A model generated the notes under the pieces. It saw nothing but the letters and a program-made list of their open reading frames with translations. It made no database searches and was not told where the DNA came from. From Flavobacterium aquaticum (GTDB lineage Bacteria; Bacteroidota; Bacteroidia; Flavobacteriales; Flavobacteriaceae): a DNA stretch of 64,000 nucleotides. Of the stretch, positions 44,151 to 52,570 are shown in pieces. The position numbers and the translations under genes are program-made. Location: assembly GCF_003259835.1 (NCBI RefSeq), contig NZ_QLMI01000009.1:1-64000 (forward strand), in the 5' to 3' direction. Each line of letters starts with the position of its first letter. Position 1 is the stretch's first letter.

Positions 44151-45326
44151 TTACTCTTTTCTATATTTCTTCGTTTCTTCAAAAACGTGTTCTAAAATTT
44201 TAGCGTCTTCTTCTGTGAATTCTACATGACGGCGACTCATTACAATTTTAGCGGTTTCGAAAGCTTTTTTAGTGATATAAGTAGTAAATCCTGAAGCGCC
44301 TCCCCATGAGAAACTTGGCACAAAATTTCTTGGAAATCCAGATCCAAAAATATTCGTTGAAACTCCAACCACTGTTCCCGTATTGAACATGGTATTGATA
44401 CCACACTTACTATGATCTCCCATCATTAATCCACAGAATTGCAAACCTGTTCTGGCAAAACCTTCGGTTTCATAACTCCACAAACGCACTTCTTCGTAGT
44501 TGTTTTTTAAATTGGAATTATTCGAATCGGCTCCAATGTTACACCATTCTCCTAAAACGGAATTTCCTAAAAATCCATCATGTCCTTTATTAGAATACCC
44601 GAATAATACAGAGTTATTCACTTCGCCACCAATACGGCAATGTGGTCCAACAGTTGTTGCTCCGTAAACTTTCGTAGCTAATTTCACTTGTGCTTCTTCG
44701 CACAAAGCAAATGGTCCACGAATAACCGAACCTTCCATGATTTCAGCATTTTTTCCGATGTAAATTGGACCTGTAGAAGCGTTTAAGGTAACGAATTCTA
44801 ACTTCGCTCCTTCTTCAATGAAGATGTTTTCAGGTGCAATTACGTTGACGCTTTTTGGAATGGGTTGGGAAAATCTATCTTCTGTAAGTAATTCAAAATC
44901 TTCACGAATGGCAGCATCATTCTTTGCGAAAATATCCCAAGTATTCTCTACTCGTAAAACCTCACCTTCATATTCAATTAATTCATATTCATCAAAATCT
45001 ATATCTTCTTGTGTATCATTTGTATGAAAAGCGATGATTTCTTCTCCAAAAAGAATTGCTTCTTTAGGATTCAAATTTTGAACCATATCAATTAAAATCG
45101 GATTGGGTAAAAACGAAGCATTAATCATAATGTTTTGTTCCATTTCTACCATCGGATATTTTTCCATCAAATACTCTTCGGTAAGCGTGGTGGTGGTATA
45201 TCCTAGATATTTTTCCCACTTTTCGCGAATTGTTAAAATTCCGATACGAATATCAGCAACTGGACGAGTAAAAGTAAAAGGAAGTAACGCATTGCGAACG
45301 GTTCCGTCAAAAAGTATATAGTTCAT
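44151..45326 (-). CDS. GlmU-like putative sugar nucleotidyltransferase/acyltransferase
   Basis: A 391-residue cytosolic protein with an N-terminal nucleotidyltransferase-like domain (MNYILFDGTVRNALLPFTFTRP, variant of the LAGGxGTR loop, here lacking the GG and R) and a C-terminal left-handed beta-helix built of hexapeptide repeats from about 175 (IYIGKNAEIMEGSVIRGPFALCE...). Bacteroidetes homologues are labelled GlmU family. Because the usual nucleotide-binding loop is degenerate, the first reaction may differ or be lost. The true bifunctional GlmU would be another gene. Confidence 0.85.
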   Translation of the reverse strand: MNYILFDGTVRNALLPFTFTRPVADIRIGILTIREKWEKYLGYTTTTLTEEYLMEKYPMVEMEQNIMINASFLPNPILIDMVQNLNPKEAILFGEEIIAFHTNDTQEDIDFDEYELIEYEGEVLRVENTWDIFAKNDAAIREDFELLTEDRFSQPIPKSVNVIAPENIFIEEGAKLEFVTLNASTGPIYIGKNAEIMEGSVIRGPFALCEEAQVKLATKVYGATTVGPHCRIGGEVNNSVLFGYSNKGHDGFLGNSVLGEWCNIGADSNNSNLKNNYEEVRLWSYETEGFARTGLQFCGLMMGDHSKCGINTMFNTGTVVGVSTNIFGSGFPRNFVPSFSWGGASGFTTYITKKAFETAKIVMSRRHVEFTEEDAKILEHVFEETKKYRKE

Positions 45327-45396
45327 TATGTTGAATTGTTAAAGTGATGCATTGTTTAAAACAATACTCAAAAGTAGGAAGATTTAGGCAATAAAA

Positions 45397-45420
45397 AAAG
45401 CCTCACCTAAGTGAAGCTTT
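45397..45420 (-). terminator. Terminator after rpmE
   Basis: AAAGCCTCAC pairs with GTGAAGCTTT with one mismatch around CTAA; on the minus strand a T tract follows. It separates rpmE from the downstream GlmU-like gene, perhaps leakily. Confidence 0.7.
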
Positions 45421-45444
45421 TCTCTATCTTGAAAAAGCGAAAAA

Positions 45445-45696
45445 TTATTTAGCTTTTTTAGCGTATTTGCTGTTGAATTTATCGATACGACCTGCAGTAT
45501 CAATAAGTTTAGATTTACCTGTGTAAAAAGGGTGAGACGTTCTAGAAATCTCCATTTTGAAAACTGGATACTCAACACCTTCGTGAGTAATAGTTTCTTT
45601 AGTTTCTACTGTAGATTTAGTGATAAAAACATCCTCATTAGACATGTCTTTGAAAGCAACTAATCTGTAATTTTCTGGGTGAATACCTTTTTTCAT
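45445..45696 (-). CDS. rpmE: 50S ribosomal protein L31, type B
   Basis: An 83-residue ribosomal protein. The opening MKKGIHPENYRLVAFKDMSN and the RTSHPFYTGKSKLIDTAGRIDKFNSKYAK end are those of type B L31. The paired cysteines of zinc-binding type A L31 are absent, so it is the zinc-independent form. No zinc-containing paralogue is in the window. The leader is about 100 nt long. Confidence 0.96.
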   Translation of the reverse strand: MKKGIHPENYRLVAFKDMSNEDVFITKSTVETKETITHEGVEYPVFKMEISRTSHPFYTGKSKLIDTAGRIDKFNSKYAKKAK

Positions 45697-45804
45697 TTTG
45701 TAAATCTTTTATTAAGCGATTATAACTTGTTCCGCGGCTTTATTTCTATAAAGGTGTAAACATTTTATAACCTTTTGGTTTATAAACTTTTTTATTTGAG
45801 AGTG

Positions 45805-45834
45805 CAAAATTACATTTAATTTTTAATTTACCAA
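45805..45834 (-). promoter_or_regulatory. Promoter of rpmE
   Basis: On the minus strand, TTG (45834-45832), 19 bp, then TAATTTTG (45812-45805) followed by C. The leader of about 100 nt contains AAAGGT/ACCTTT arms (about 45750-45775), possibly an autogenous L31 site; that is speculative. Confidence 0.7.
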
Positions 45835-45890
45835 TGTTTCTGTAACTTTTTTTTATTTTTTAACTCTTATATTACAACGATTAGAATTCT

Positions 45891-45898
45891 TATATTTG
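45891..45898 (+). promoter_or_regulatory. Promoter -7 box of the DUF4199-glycosyltransferase pair
   Basis: TATATTTG, 25 nt before ATG 45924. No -33 TTG at normal spacing. Confidence 0.55.
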
Positions 45899-45923
45899 TA
45901 AATTAATTAAACCAGAACAAACT

Positions 45924-46463
45924 ATGAACGAAATTATCAAAAAAAACGGAATTAACTTTGGTATTACATTAGGTGTATTAGGTATCGCATCTCAAATGAT
46001 TGTGTATGCAATGGGAGGTATTTCTAAAGAAAATGCAATATTAAATTCAATACTTCAATTTGTGTTTTGGCTAGCTTTCCTAGCAATAAGAATTGTTCAA
46101 TGTAACAAAACAAAAAAAGAGTTTAACGGTTTTATTTCTCTAAAAGAATTATTTACAACACTAACAGTTACTGTAATTATTGGAATCTTGATTTCACAAT
46201 CATTCACTTTTTTATTCAATAATTTTATTGATGTAGAATACGGAAATGCCATGAATGAATTCATGAACGAACAACAGATTGTAGCTCAGAATGCTATGAA
46301 AAGCTTCACAAAAGTTACTAGTGAAGACCTAAAGAAAATTGCAGAAACTAATAATTTTTCCATATTAAATATTCTACAAGGAACATTGATTGCTTTTTTA
46401 CTTTCATCAGTTATGAACTTAATTTTAGCAGCAATCTTCAAAAAAAATCAACCTGTATTCTAA
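45924..46463 (+). CDS. DUF4199 membrane protein
   Basis: A 179-residue inner-membrane protein with four hydrophobic helices (about 10-30, 38-56, 72-96 and 149-170) and a charged loop between the third and fourth. The NGINFGITLGVLGIASQM opening and GFISLKELFTTLTVTVIIGILIS are typical of DUF4199. It is 4 nt upstream of a glycosyltransferase and probably co-translated with it, as in many flavobacteria. Function unknown. Confidence 0.82.
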   Translation: MNEIIKKNGINFGITLGVLGIASQMIVYAMGGISKENAILNSILQFVFWLAFLAIRIVQCNKTKKEFNGFISLKELFTTLTVTVIIGILISQSFTFLFNNFIDVEYGNAMNEFMNEQQIVAQNAMKSFTKVTSEDLKKIAETNNFSILNILQGTLIAFLLSSVMNLILAAIFKKNQPVF

Positions 46464-46467
46464 ATAA

Positions 46468-47415
46468 ATGAATTTATCCATAGTTATCCCATTATTAAAC
46501 GAACAAGAATCGTTACCCGAATTACACAATTGGATTGTGAAAGTAATGCAATCGCACAACTTTTCCTACGAAATCCTATTTATTGATGATGGTAGTACTG
46601 ATGAATCTTGGAATGTTATTCAAAAATTATCTAATCAAAATTCAAATGTAAAAGGAATCCGTTTTCTTAGAAATTACGGAAAATCACAAGCCTTACATGC
46701 TGGTTTTGCAAAAGCTCAAGGTGATGTAGTAATTACCATGGATGCCGATTTACAAGATAGTCCAGATGAAATTCCAGAATTATTCCGTTTAATTAAAGAA
46801 GATAATTATGATTTGATTTCAGGTTGGAAGAAAAAGCGTTACGATTCGGTTGTAGCAAAAAATATTCCGTCTAAATTATTCAATTGGGCAGCTAGAAAAA
46901 CGTCTGGTGTTCATTTAAATGATTTCAATTGCGGATTAAAAGCATACAAAAATATTGTCATCAAAAACATAGAAGTTTCAGGCGAAATGCACCGCTACAT
47001 TCCTGTTTTAGCAAAAAATGCTGGATTTGGGAAAATCGGTGAAAAAGTCGTGATTCATCAAGCTAGAAAATATGGAAGTTCTAAATTTGGGATGAGCCGT
47101 TTTATCAATGGCTTTTTAGACTTGATTACGATTTGGTTTTTATCAACCTTCGGGAAGCGACCTATGCACCTTTTTGGATTATTAGGTTCTATAATGTTTA
47201 TCATTGGATTTTTATTCGCGTTCTACTTAGGAATCGACAAATTATTCATCAACACTACAGGAAGATTAATCACCGAAAGACCACAATTTTACTTGTCGTT
47301 AACCGCAATGTTAATTGGAACACAATTATTCCTAGCCGGATTTTTAGGTGAAATTATCCTACGAACCAAAAACAACGAAGAACGTTATAAGATTAGTGAG
47401 GAGCTGGGAGTTTGA
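46468..47415 (+). CDS. Glycosyltransferase family 2, polyprenyl-phosphate sugar type
   Basis: A 315-residue membrane enzyme similar to dolichyl-phosphate mannosyltransferase and ArnC/GtrB. The GT-A domain has SIVIPLLNEQESLPEL, FIDDGSTDESW, the metal-binding DADLQDSPDEI, and DFNCGLKAYK; two C-terminal helices (about 230-255 and 270-295) anchor it. It likely transfers a sugar from a nucleotide to a polyprenyl phosphate at the inner membrane. Confidence 0.9.
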   Translation: MNLSIVIPLLNEQESLPELHNWIVKVMQSHNFSYEILFIDDGSTDESWNVIQKLSNQNSNVKGIRFLRNYGKSQALHAGFAKAQGDVVITMDADLQDSPDEIPELFRLIKEDNYDLISGWKKKRYDSVVAKNIPSKLFNWAARKTSGVHLNDFNCGLKAYKNIVIKNIEVSGEMHRYIPVLAKNAGFGKIGEKVVIHQARKYGSSKFGMSRFINGFLDLITIWFLSTFGKRPMHLFGLLGSIMFIIGFLFAFYLGIDKLFINTTGRLITERPQFYLSLTAMLIGTQLFLAGFLGEIILRTKNNEERYKISEELGV

Positions 47416-47461
47416 AGTTGAGAGTAAAACAGAATTATTAACTTTTTAAATTATATACGCC

Positions 47462-47962
47462 ATGCAAAAATTAGAGATTATTACACAAAAAATTTATGAA
47501 ATTAGAGGTCATAAAATAATGCTGGATTTTAATCTTGCAGAACTTTATGAAACTGAAACGAGAATTTTAAAACAAGCTGTTAAAAGAAATATTGAAAGAT
47601 TTCCAGAAGATTTCATGTTTGAATTAACTGAAAGCGAAATTATTTTATTGGTGTCACAATCTGTGATACCATCAAAAAGTAAACTTGGAGGCGCCAAACC
47701 TTATGCGTTTACAGAACAAGGTGTTGCAATGCTTTCAAGTGTTTTAAACAATGAAAAAGCTATAGAAATAAATATAGCAATAATGAGAAGCTTTGTTTCT
47801 TTAAGAAAATTTGCTTTAACATATGAAGAGGTAACCAAAAGGCTCACAGAAGTTGAACAAAAATTTCCAGAAATTTACAAAGTATTAAATTATCTGATGG
47901 ATACGCATCAGAAAAAAACAGAACAAAAAGAAAGAAGCAAAATTGGCTTCAAAAAGAAATAA
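47462..47962 (+). CDS. ORF6N-domain protein
   Basis: A 166-residue protein with the ORF6N DNA-binding domain known from phage and Bacteroidetes proteins: IYEIRGHKIMLDFNLAELYETETRILKQAVKRN, RFPEDFMFELTESE, and AFTEQGVAMLSSVL. The C-terminal third is a charged coiled region (EEVTKRLTEVEQKF). It stands between the glycosyltransferase and phosphohexomutase genes, 4 nt before the latter. Such genes are usually mobile or phage-related, so it may be an insertion into a sugar operon. Role unknown. Confidence 0.82.
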   Translation: MQKLEIITQKIYEIRGHKIMLDFNLAELYETETRILKQAVKRNIERFPEDFMFELTESEIILLVSQSVIPSKSKLGGAKPYAFTEQGVAMLSSVLNNEKAIEINIAIMRSFVSLRKFALTYEEVTKRLTEVEQKFPEIYKVLNYLMDTHQKKTEQKERSKIGFKKK

Positions 47963-47966
47963 GAAT

Positions 47967-49694
47967 ATGCATATCGAACAAAATATTTTAAACAAAGTAA
48001 ACGAGTGGTTAACCCCAACATTTGACGAAGCAACTCGAAACGCTATAGAAGAAATGATGACTTCGGCTCCAAAAGAGTTAGAAGAAAGTTTCTATAAAAA
48101 CTTAGAGTTTGGAACAGGCGGAATGCGCGGTGTTATGGGTGTTGGAACCAATCGTATCAACAAATATACATTAGGTAAAAACACGCAAGGATTATCGGAT
48201 TATTTACACAAATCGTTTCCAAACGAACAATTAAAAGTAGCAATTGCTTACGATTGTCGCCATAACAGTGATACCTTAGCTAAAGTAGTTGCAGATGTTT
48301 TCTCTGCAAACGGAATTCACGTGTATTTGTTTTCGGATATGCGCCCTACTCCTGAATTATCATTTGCCGTTCGTTATTTGAATTGCCATGCAGGAATTGT
48401 GTTAACAGCTTCTCACAATCCACCAGAATACAACGGATACAAAGTATATTGGCAAGATGGCGGTCAATTAGTTCCACCACAAGATGCTGAAATTATCAAA
48501 GTAATCGAAGATTTAAAATACAGCGATATCAAATTCGAAGCGAATAACGATTTAATTGAATATATCGATGCTGAAGTAGACGAAGCTTTCGCAAAATCAA
48601 CAGTTGAAAATGCAAGTTTTAACACGCCAGCAGAAGCTAAAGCGAATTTAAAAATCGTTTATACTTCTTTACACGGAACTTCGATTAAAGCGATTCCAAA
48701 CGTTTTAGCAAAGGCAGGTTACACCGATGTAAATATCGTTCCAGAACAAGCGGAGCCTAATGGTGATTTTCCAACCGTAGTTTCTCCAAATCCAGAAGAA
48801 CCAGAAGCGTTGTCGATGGCAATTGCTTTAGCTGAGAAAATTGGTGCGGATATGGTAGTTGGAACAGATCCAGATTCTGACCGTTTAGGTGTTGCTGTTC
48901 GTGATTTAGATGGAAAAATCAAATTATTGAATGGAAACCAAACAATGGTTATCATGACGGCTTTCCTATTAGAACAATGGAAACGAGCTGATAAATTCCA
49001 AGGAAATGAATTCATTGGTTCAACCATAGTTTCTACGCCAATGATGTTAGAATTAGCAGCAGCTTATGATGTGGAATGTAAAGTAGGATTAACAGGATTC
49101 AAATGGATTGCGAAATTTATTAAAGATTTCCCAAATCAGAAATTTGTGGGTGGTGGCGAAGAAAGTTTTGGTTTCATGGTTGGTGATGCCGTTCGTGATA
49201 AAGATGCGGTAGCCGCAATTTTATTAGTGAGTGAAATTGCAGCTCAAGCTAAGGCTTCTGGAAGTTCGTTATATCAAGAATTATTGAATTTATATATTGA
49301 TTTTGGTTTCTATAAAGAACATTTGATTTCGATTACCAAAAAAGGAATTGAAGGTGCTAACGAAATCAAACAAATGATGATTGATTTACGCGAAAATCCA
49401 ATGAAAGAAATCAACGGACAACGTGTGATTTGCATTGAAGACTATCAAGCTTCAAAAGGAAAAGATTTTATGAATAACGAAGAATTTGAAATTAATATTC
49501 CTAAATCTAACGTATTGATTTACTATTTGGAAGATGGAAGTAAAATCTGCGCTAGACCAAGCGGAACCGAACCTAAAATTAAATTTTATTTCAGTGTAAA
49601 TGGAGTTTTAGATACCATTGAAAGCGCAAAATCAGTAGAAAAAGAATTGGATAACAAAATTGCAGAAATTATTTCGGCAATGAAATTAAACTAA
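47967..49694 (+). CDS. Phosphoglucomutase/phosphomannomutase family protein
   Basis: Moves phosphate between C1 and C6 of hexoses. The 575 residues have the active-site Ser loop TASHNPPEYNGYKVYW, the metal loop DPDSDRLGVAV, the sugar-binding GGEESFGFM and the phosphate-binding RPSGTEPKIKFY. The length is that of the PgcA-type phosphoglucomutase. Start taken at ATG 47967; a frame open from 47943 would overlap the previous gene. It abuts the ABC exporter gene. Confidence 0.93.
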   Translation: MHIEQNILNKVNEWLTPTFDEATRNAIEEMMTSAPKELEESFYKNLEFGTGGMRGVMGVGTNRINKYTLGKNTQGLSDYLHKSFPNEQLKVAIAYDCRHNSDTLAKVVADVFSANGIHVYLFSDMRPTPELSFAVRYLNCHAGIVLTASHNPPEYNGYKVYWQDGGQLVPPQDAEIIKVIEDLKYSDIKFEANNDLIEYIDAEVDEAFAKSTVENASFNTPAEAKANLKIVYTSLHGTSIKAIPNVLAKAGYTDVNIVPEQAEPNGDFPTVVSPNPEEPEALSMAIALAEKIGADMVVGTDPDSDRLGVAVRDLDGKIKLLNGNQTMVIMTAFLLEQWKRADKFQGNEFIGSTIVSTPMMLELAAAYDVECKVGLTGFKWIAKFIKDFPNQKFVGGGEESFGFMVGDAVRDKDAVAAILLVSEIAAQAKASGSSLYQELLNLYIDFGFYKEHLISITKKGIEGANEIKQMMIDLRENPMKEINGQRVICIEDYQASKGKDFMNNEEFEINIPKSNVLIYYLEDGSKICARPSGTEPKIKFYFSVNGVLDTIESAKSVEKELDNKIAEIISAMKLN

Positions 49695-51542
49695 ATGGAC
49701 GAAAATTTTAAAAAGATAATTCCGTATTTAAAACCGTATAAAAGTAATGTTATACTCAACATTATTTTTAACATTTTGTATGCGCTTTTCAGTACATTGT
49801 CATTCATTTCATTAATTCCAATGTTGGATGTATTGTTTAAAGATGCAGAAAAAATCGTTGAAGAACCAGTTTATACAGATATTTGGGACATTACTTCATA
49901 TGGTAAAGATTATCTTTATTATTACATTACCAAGTTAACAGAAGAAAACGGTGCACAATACGCACTCTTATTAGTAGTTTGTATTGTAATTTCAACGTTT
50001 TTATTGAAAAACCTTTTTAATTATCTTGGATTAAACTATTTAACTATTGTAAAAAATGGTGTCTTAAAAGATTTGAGAAAAAATATGTTTGATAAAATCA
50101 TCCAACTTCCTATTTCGTATTATTCCGAAAAGAGAAAAGGTGATGTTATGGCTAGAATGTTGGGCGATATTAATGAAGTCAAAAATTCTTTTTTCTCAAT
50201 TTTAGAATTGGTAGTAAAAGAACCTATGACGATTCTTTTTACTATTGGAGCTATGATTTCAATTAGTTTTAAATTAACACTTTTTGTATTTGTTTTTATT
50301 CCAATTTCTGGATTTGTTATTTCGAAAATCGGTAAAAGTTTAAAATCAAAATCAGGCAGAGCGCAACAAGAAAATGGTTATTTGATTTCGGTTGTAGAAG
50401 AAAGTTTAGGAGGATTAAAAGTGGTAAAAAGTTATAATGCTGAAAAAAATATTATTTCAAAATTTAATGATTCAATCAACAGATTATTAAAACTTTCCAT
50501 CAGTATTGAACGCAAAAACAATTTAGCTTCTCCGATGAGTGAATTCATGGGAATTGTCGTAATTGCGATTTTACTTTGGTACGGAGGAAACATGGTTTTA
50601 GTTGATAAATTAGCAAATGGCGAACCTATTCTTGAAGGATCAAAATTCTTAGCTTACATGGGATTGGCTTATAATATTCTAACTCCAGCTAAAGCGATTT
50701 CGAAAGCTTCGTATCAAGTTAAAAGTGGTTTAGCAGCTGCAGAGCGTGTATTCGAAATTTTAGAAGTTGAAAACACAATTACAAACAAAACTGATGCAGT
50801 CGTAAAAACTTCTTTTGAAGATAAAATAGCTATTGAAAATATCAATTTCAGATATGCAGAAGAAAATGTATTGAAAAACTTCTCTTTGGAAATTCCGAAA
50901 GGAAAAACGGTGGCATTAGTTGGGCAATCTGGTTCTGGAAAAAGTACTATTGCCAATTTATTGACACGTTTTTATGATGTTCAAGAAGGAACCGTAAAAA
51001 TTGACGGAATCGACATTAAAGATATGACGTTAGAATCGCTACGTGATTTGATGGGATTGGTTACGCAAGATTCGATTTTGTTTAATGACACCATTAAAAA
51101 TAATATTCGTTTAGGGAAAGAAGATGCAACAGATGAAGAAATTATTGCGGCTTTAAAAGTGGCTAATGCTTACGAATTCGTAAAAGTTTTACCAAACGGA
51201 ATTGAAACTAACATCGGTGACGCAGGCGGAAAACTTTCGGGCGGACAAAAACAACGTTTATCGATTGCTCGTGCCGTTTTGAAAAATCCACCAATCATGA
51301 TTTTAGATGAAGCAACTTCGGCTTTGGATACCGAAAGTGAAAAATTCGTTCAAGTTGCTTTAGAAAACATGATGCAAAACCGAACGTCAATTGTAATTGC
51401 GCACCGTTTATCTACCATTCAAAAAGCAGATAAAATTGTGGTAATGCACAAAGGTGAAATCTTTGAACAAGGAACACACGATGAATTATTAGCTTTGAAT
51501 GGAACGTATTCGAAGTTGGTGATGATGCAGAGTTTCGAGTAA
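49695..51542 (+). CDS. ABC exporter, MsbA-like
   Basis: A fused permease-ATPase of 615 residues, likely flipping lipid or lipopolysaccharide core. Six helices span about 17-345; the ATPase has Walker A GQSGSGKST (about 412), Q-loop LVTQDS, signature LSGGQKQRLSIARA, Walker B PIMILDEATSALD and switch His in IAHRLST. It starts immediately at the end of the phosphohexomutase stop codon, so the two are translationally linked. Confidence 0.92.
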   Translation: MDENFKKIIPYLKPYKSNVILNIIFNILYALFSTLSFISLIPMLDVLFKDAEKIVEEPVYTDIWDITSYGKDYLYYYITKLTEENGAQYALLLVVCIVISTFLLKNLFNYLGLNYLTIVKNGVLKDLRKNMFDKIIQLPISYYSEKRKGDVMARMLGDINEVKNSFFSILELVVKEPMTILFTIGAMISISFKLTLFVFVFIPISGFVISKIGKSLKSKSGRAQQENGYLISVVEESLGGLKVVKSYNAEKNIISKFNDSINRLLKLSISIERKNNLASPMSEFMGIVVIAILLWYGGNMVLVDKLANGEPILEGSKFLAYMGLAYNILTPAKAISKASYQVKSGLAAAERVFEILEVENTITNKTDAVVKTSFEDKIAIENINFRYAEENVLKNFSLEIPKGKTVALVGQSGSGKSTIANLLTRFYDVQEGTVKIDGIDIKDMTLESLRDLMGLVTQDSILFNDTIKNNIRLGKEDATDEEIIAALKVANAYEFVKVLPNGIETNIGDAGGKLSGGQKQRLSIARAVLKNPPIMILDEATSALDTESEKFVQVALENMMQNRTSIVIAHRLSTIQKADKIVVMHKGEIFEQGTHDELLALNGTYSKLVMMQSFE

Positions 51543-51546
51543 ATTA

Positions 51547-51567
51547 GCACGCGGATAAAACGGATGC
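51547..51567 (+). repeat. 'acgcggat' repeat, left of the DUF2971 gene
   Basis: A 21-bp word (gcacgcggataaaacggatgc) lies 4 nt after the ABC exporter stop; the same word with two changes occurs after the DUF2971 gene at 52352-52372 in the same orientation. Related words form the inverted element near 18661-18803. Confidence 0.55.
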
Positions 51568-51644
51568 TTCGCAACGCTAATTTAAACAGATTTTGCTCTT
51601 TGAGGAATAATTTTGATTTTTGAACTTGTAATTGAACTTTAAAA

Positions 51645-52346
51645 ATGTACATAAACCATCCAAATATCACTTTACCCGATGACAATGAAACCATTGTTTG
51701 GAAATATTTGGATTTGTCTAAATTTTTAGACATGTTGTTGTCGCAACAGTTGTTTATGTCGCGTTCGGATAAGTTTGAAGACCAATATGAAGGCACCTTT
51801 TCAGAACCTACTTTTGAAGAAATAAAGAAAATTGCCGCTAACAATCCAAAGTTTTTAGATTACTATAAATCACATCGCGAAAAAGTAGTGATTAGCAGTT
51901 GGCACATTAACGAATATGAATCGTTTGCTATGTGGCAGATTTTCACTCAAAATACAGAAGGTTTAGCGATTCAAACTACAATTGGCAGACTAAAAGAAGC
52001 TTTACAACCTGAAAGACAAACCGAACAATATATTGGCGCTGTAAATTACATCGATTACAAAAAAGAGTTTATTCCGTTTGAAGATACATTCTTTCCGTTC
52101 TTATTTAAACGTAAAAGTTTTCAATACGAAAGAGAAATTCGTATTATTTCAGACGTTTCGGCTAATGGAATGAAAATCGACAACGGATTAAAAGTAGATG
52201 TAAACTTGAATCAATTAATCGAAAAAATATATATTCACCCTAAAAGTGAAAACTGGTACAAAAAATTGGTAATTGAATTGGTTTCTAAACTAGGATTTGA
52301 TTTTGAAATTGAAAAATCGGATTTAGAGAGTGATATTTTGATTTAG
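51645..52346 (+). CDS. DUF2971 domain-containing protein
   Basis: A 233-residue soluble protein of the DUF2971 family: IVWKYLDLSKFLDMLLSQQLFMSRSDKFEDQYEG is its standard opening, followed by VVISSWHINEYESFAMWQIFTQNTEGLAIQT and YIDYKKEFIPFEDTFFPFLFKRKSFQYEREIR. Function is not established, although relatives occur beside defence and phage genes. It is flanked by direct repeats and a REP-like element, suggesting a small accessory insertion. Confidence 0.85.
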   Translation: MYINHPNITLPDDNETIVWKYLDLSKFLDMLLSQQLFMSRSDKFEDQYEGTFSEPTFEEIKKIAANNPKFLDYYKSHREKVVISSWHINEYESFAMWQIFTQNTEGLAIQTTIGRLKEALQPERQTEQYIGAVNYIDYKKEFIPFEDTFFPFLFKRKSFQYEREIRIISDVSANGMKIDNGLKVDVNLNQLIEKIYIHPKSENWYKKLVIELVSKLGFDFEIEKSDLESDILI

Positions 52347-52351
52347 AGTTG

Positions 52352-52372
52352 GAACGCGGATGAAACGGATGC
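52352..52372 (+). repeat. 'acgcggat' repeat, right of the DUF2971 gene
   Basis: Same-orientation partner of the copy at 51547, with two changes over 21 bp, starting 6 nt after the DUF2971 stop. Confidence 0.55.
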
Positions 52373-52412
52373 ATTGCAGCTCGGATTAAGTCGGATTTTC
52401 TTTCATTATTTT

Positions 52413-52569
52413 AATGTCGTCCCTATGGGACTTTATTTCTATTTTACTTTATTGTTACCAAAATATCGTTCCTACGGAACTTTATTTACTTTGGAATTTA
52501 AAAATGCTGTTAGGCATGAAATATTGGTAAAAAAATCAATAGCAACTAAAATCCCGTAGGGATGACATT
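52413..52569. repeat. REP-like element with three hairpins
   Basis: Three short palindromes of the same type follow each other: GTCCC-tat-GGGAC (52419-52431), GTTCC-tac-GGAAC (52468-52480) and ATCCC-gta-GGGAT (52551-52563). The outer two lie in a longer inverted repeat: AATGTCGTCCCTATGGGAC (52413-52431) matches the reverse complement of 52551-52569 at 16 of 19 positions. This resembles REP sequences moved by REP-associated tyrosine transposases. A 61-codon frame across it is not credible. Confidence 0.6.
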
Positions 52570-52570
52570 A

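Noticed and set aside
47462-47962. Prophage
   Set aside because: Only one ORF6N gene is present; there are no integrase, structural or lysis genes, and xerD at 60755 is the housekeeping recombinase.
52374-52559. 61-codon frame on the + strand
   Set aside because: It runs across the REP-like element and follows the hairpin words rather than any protein pattern.
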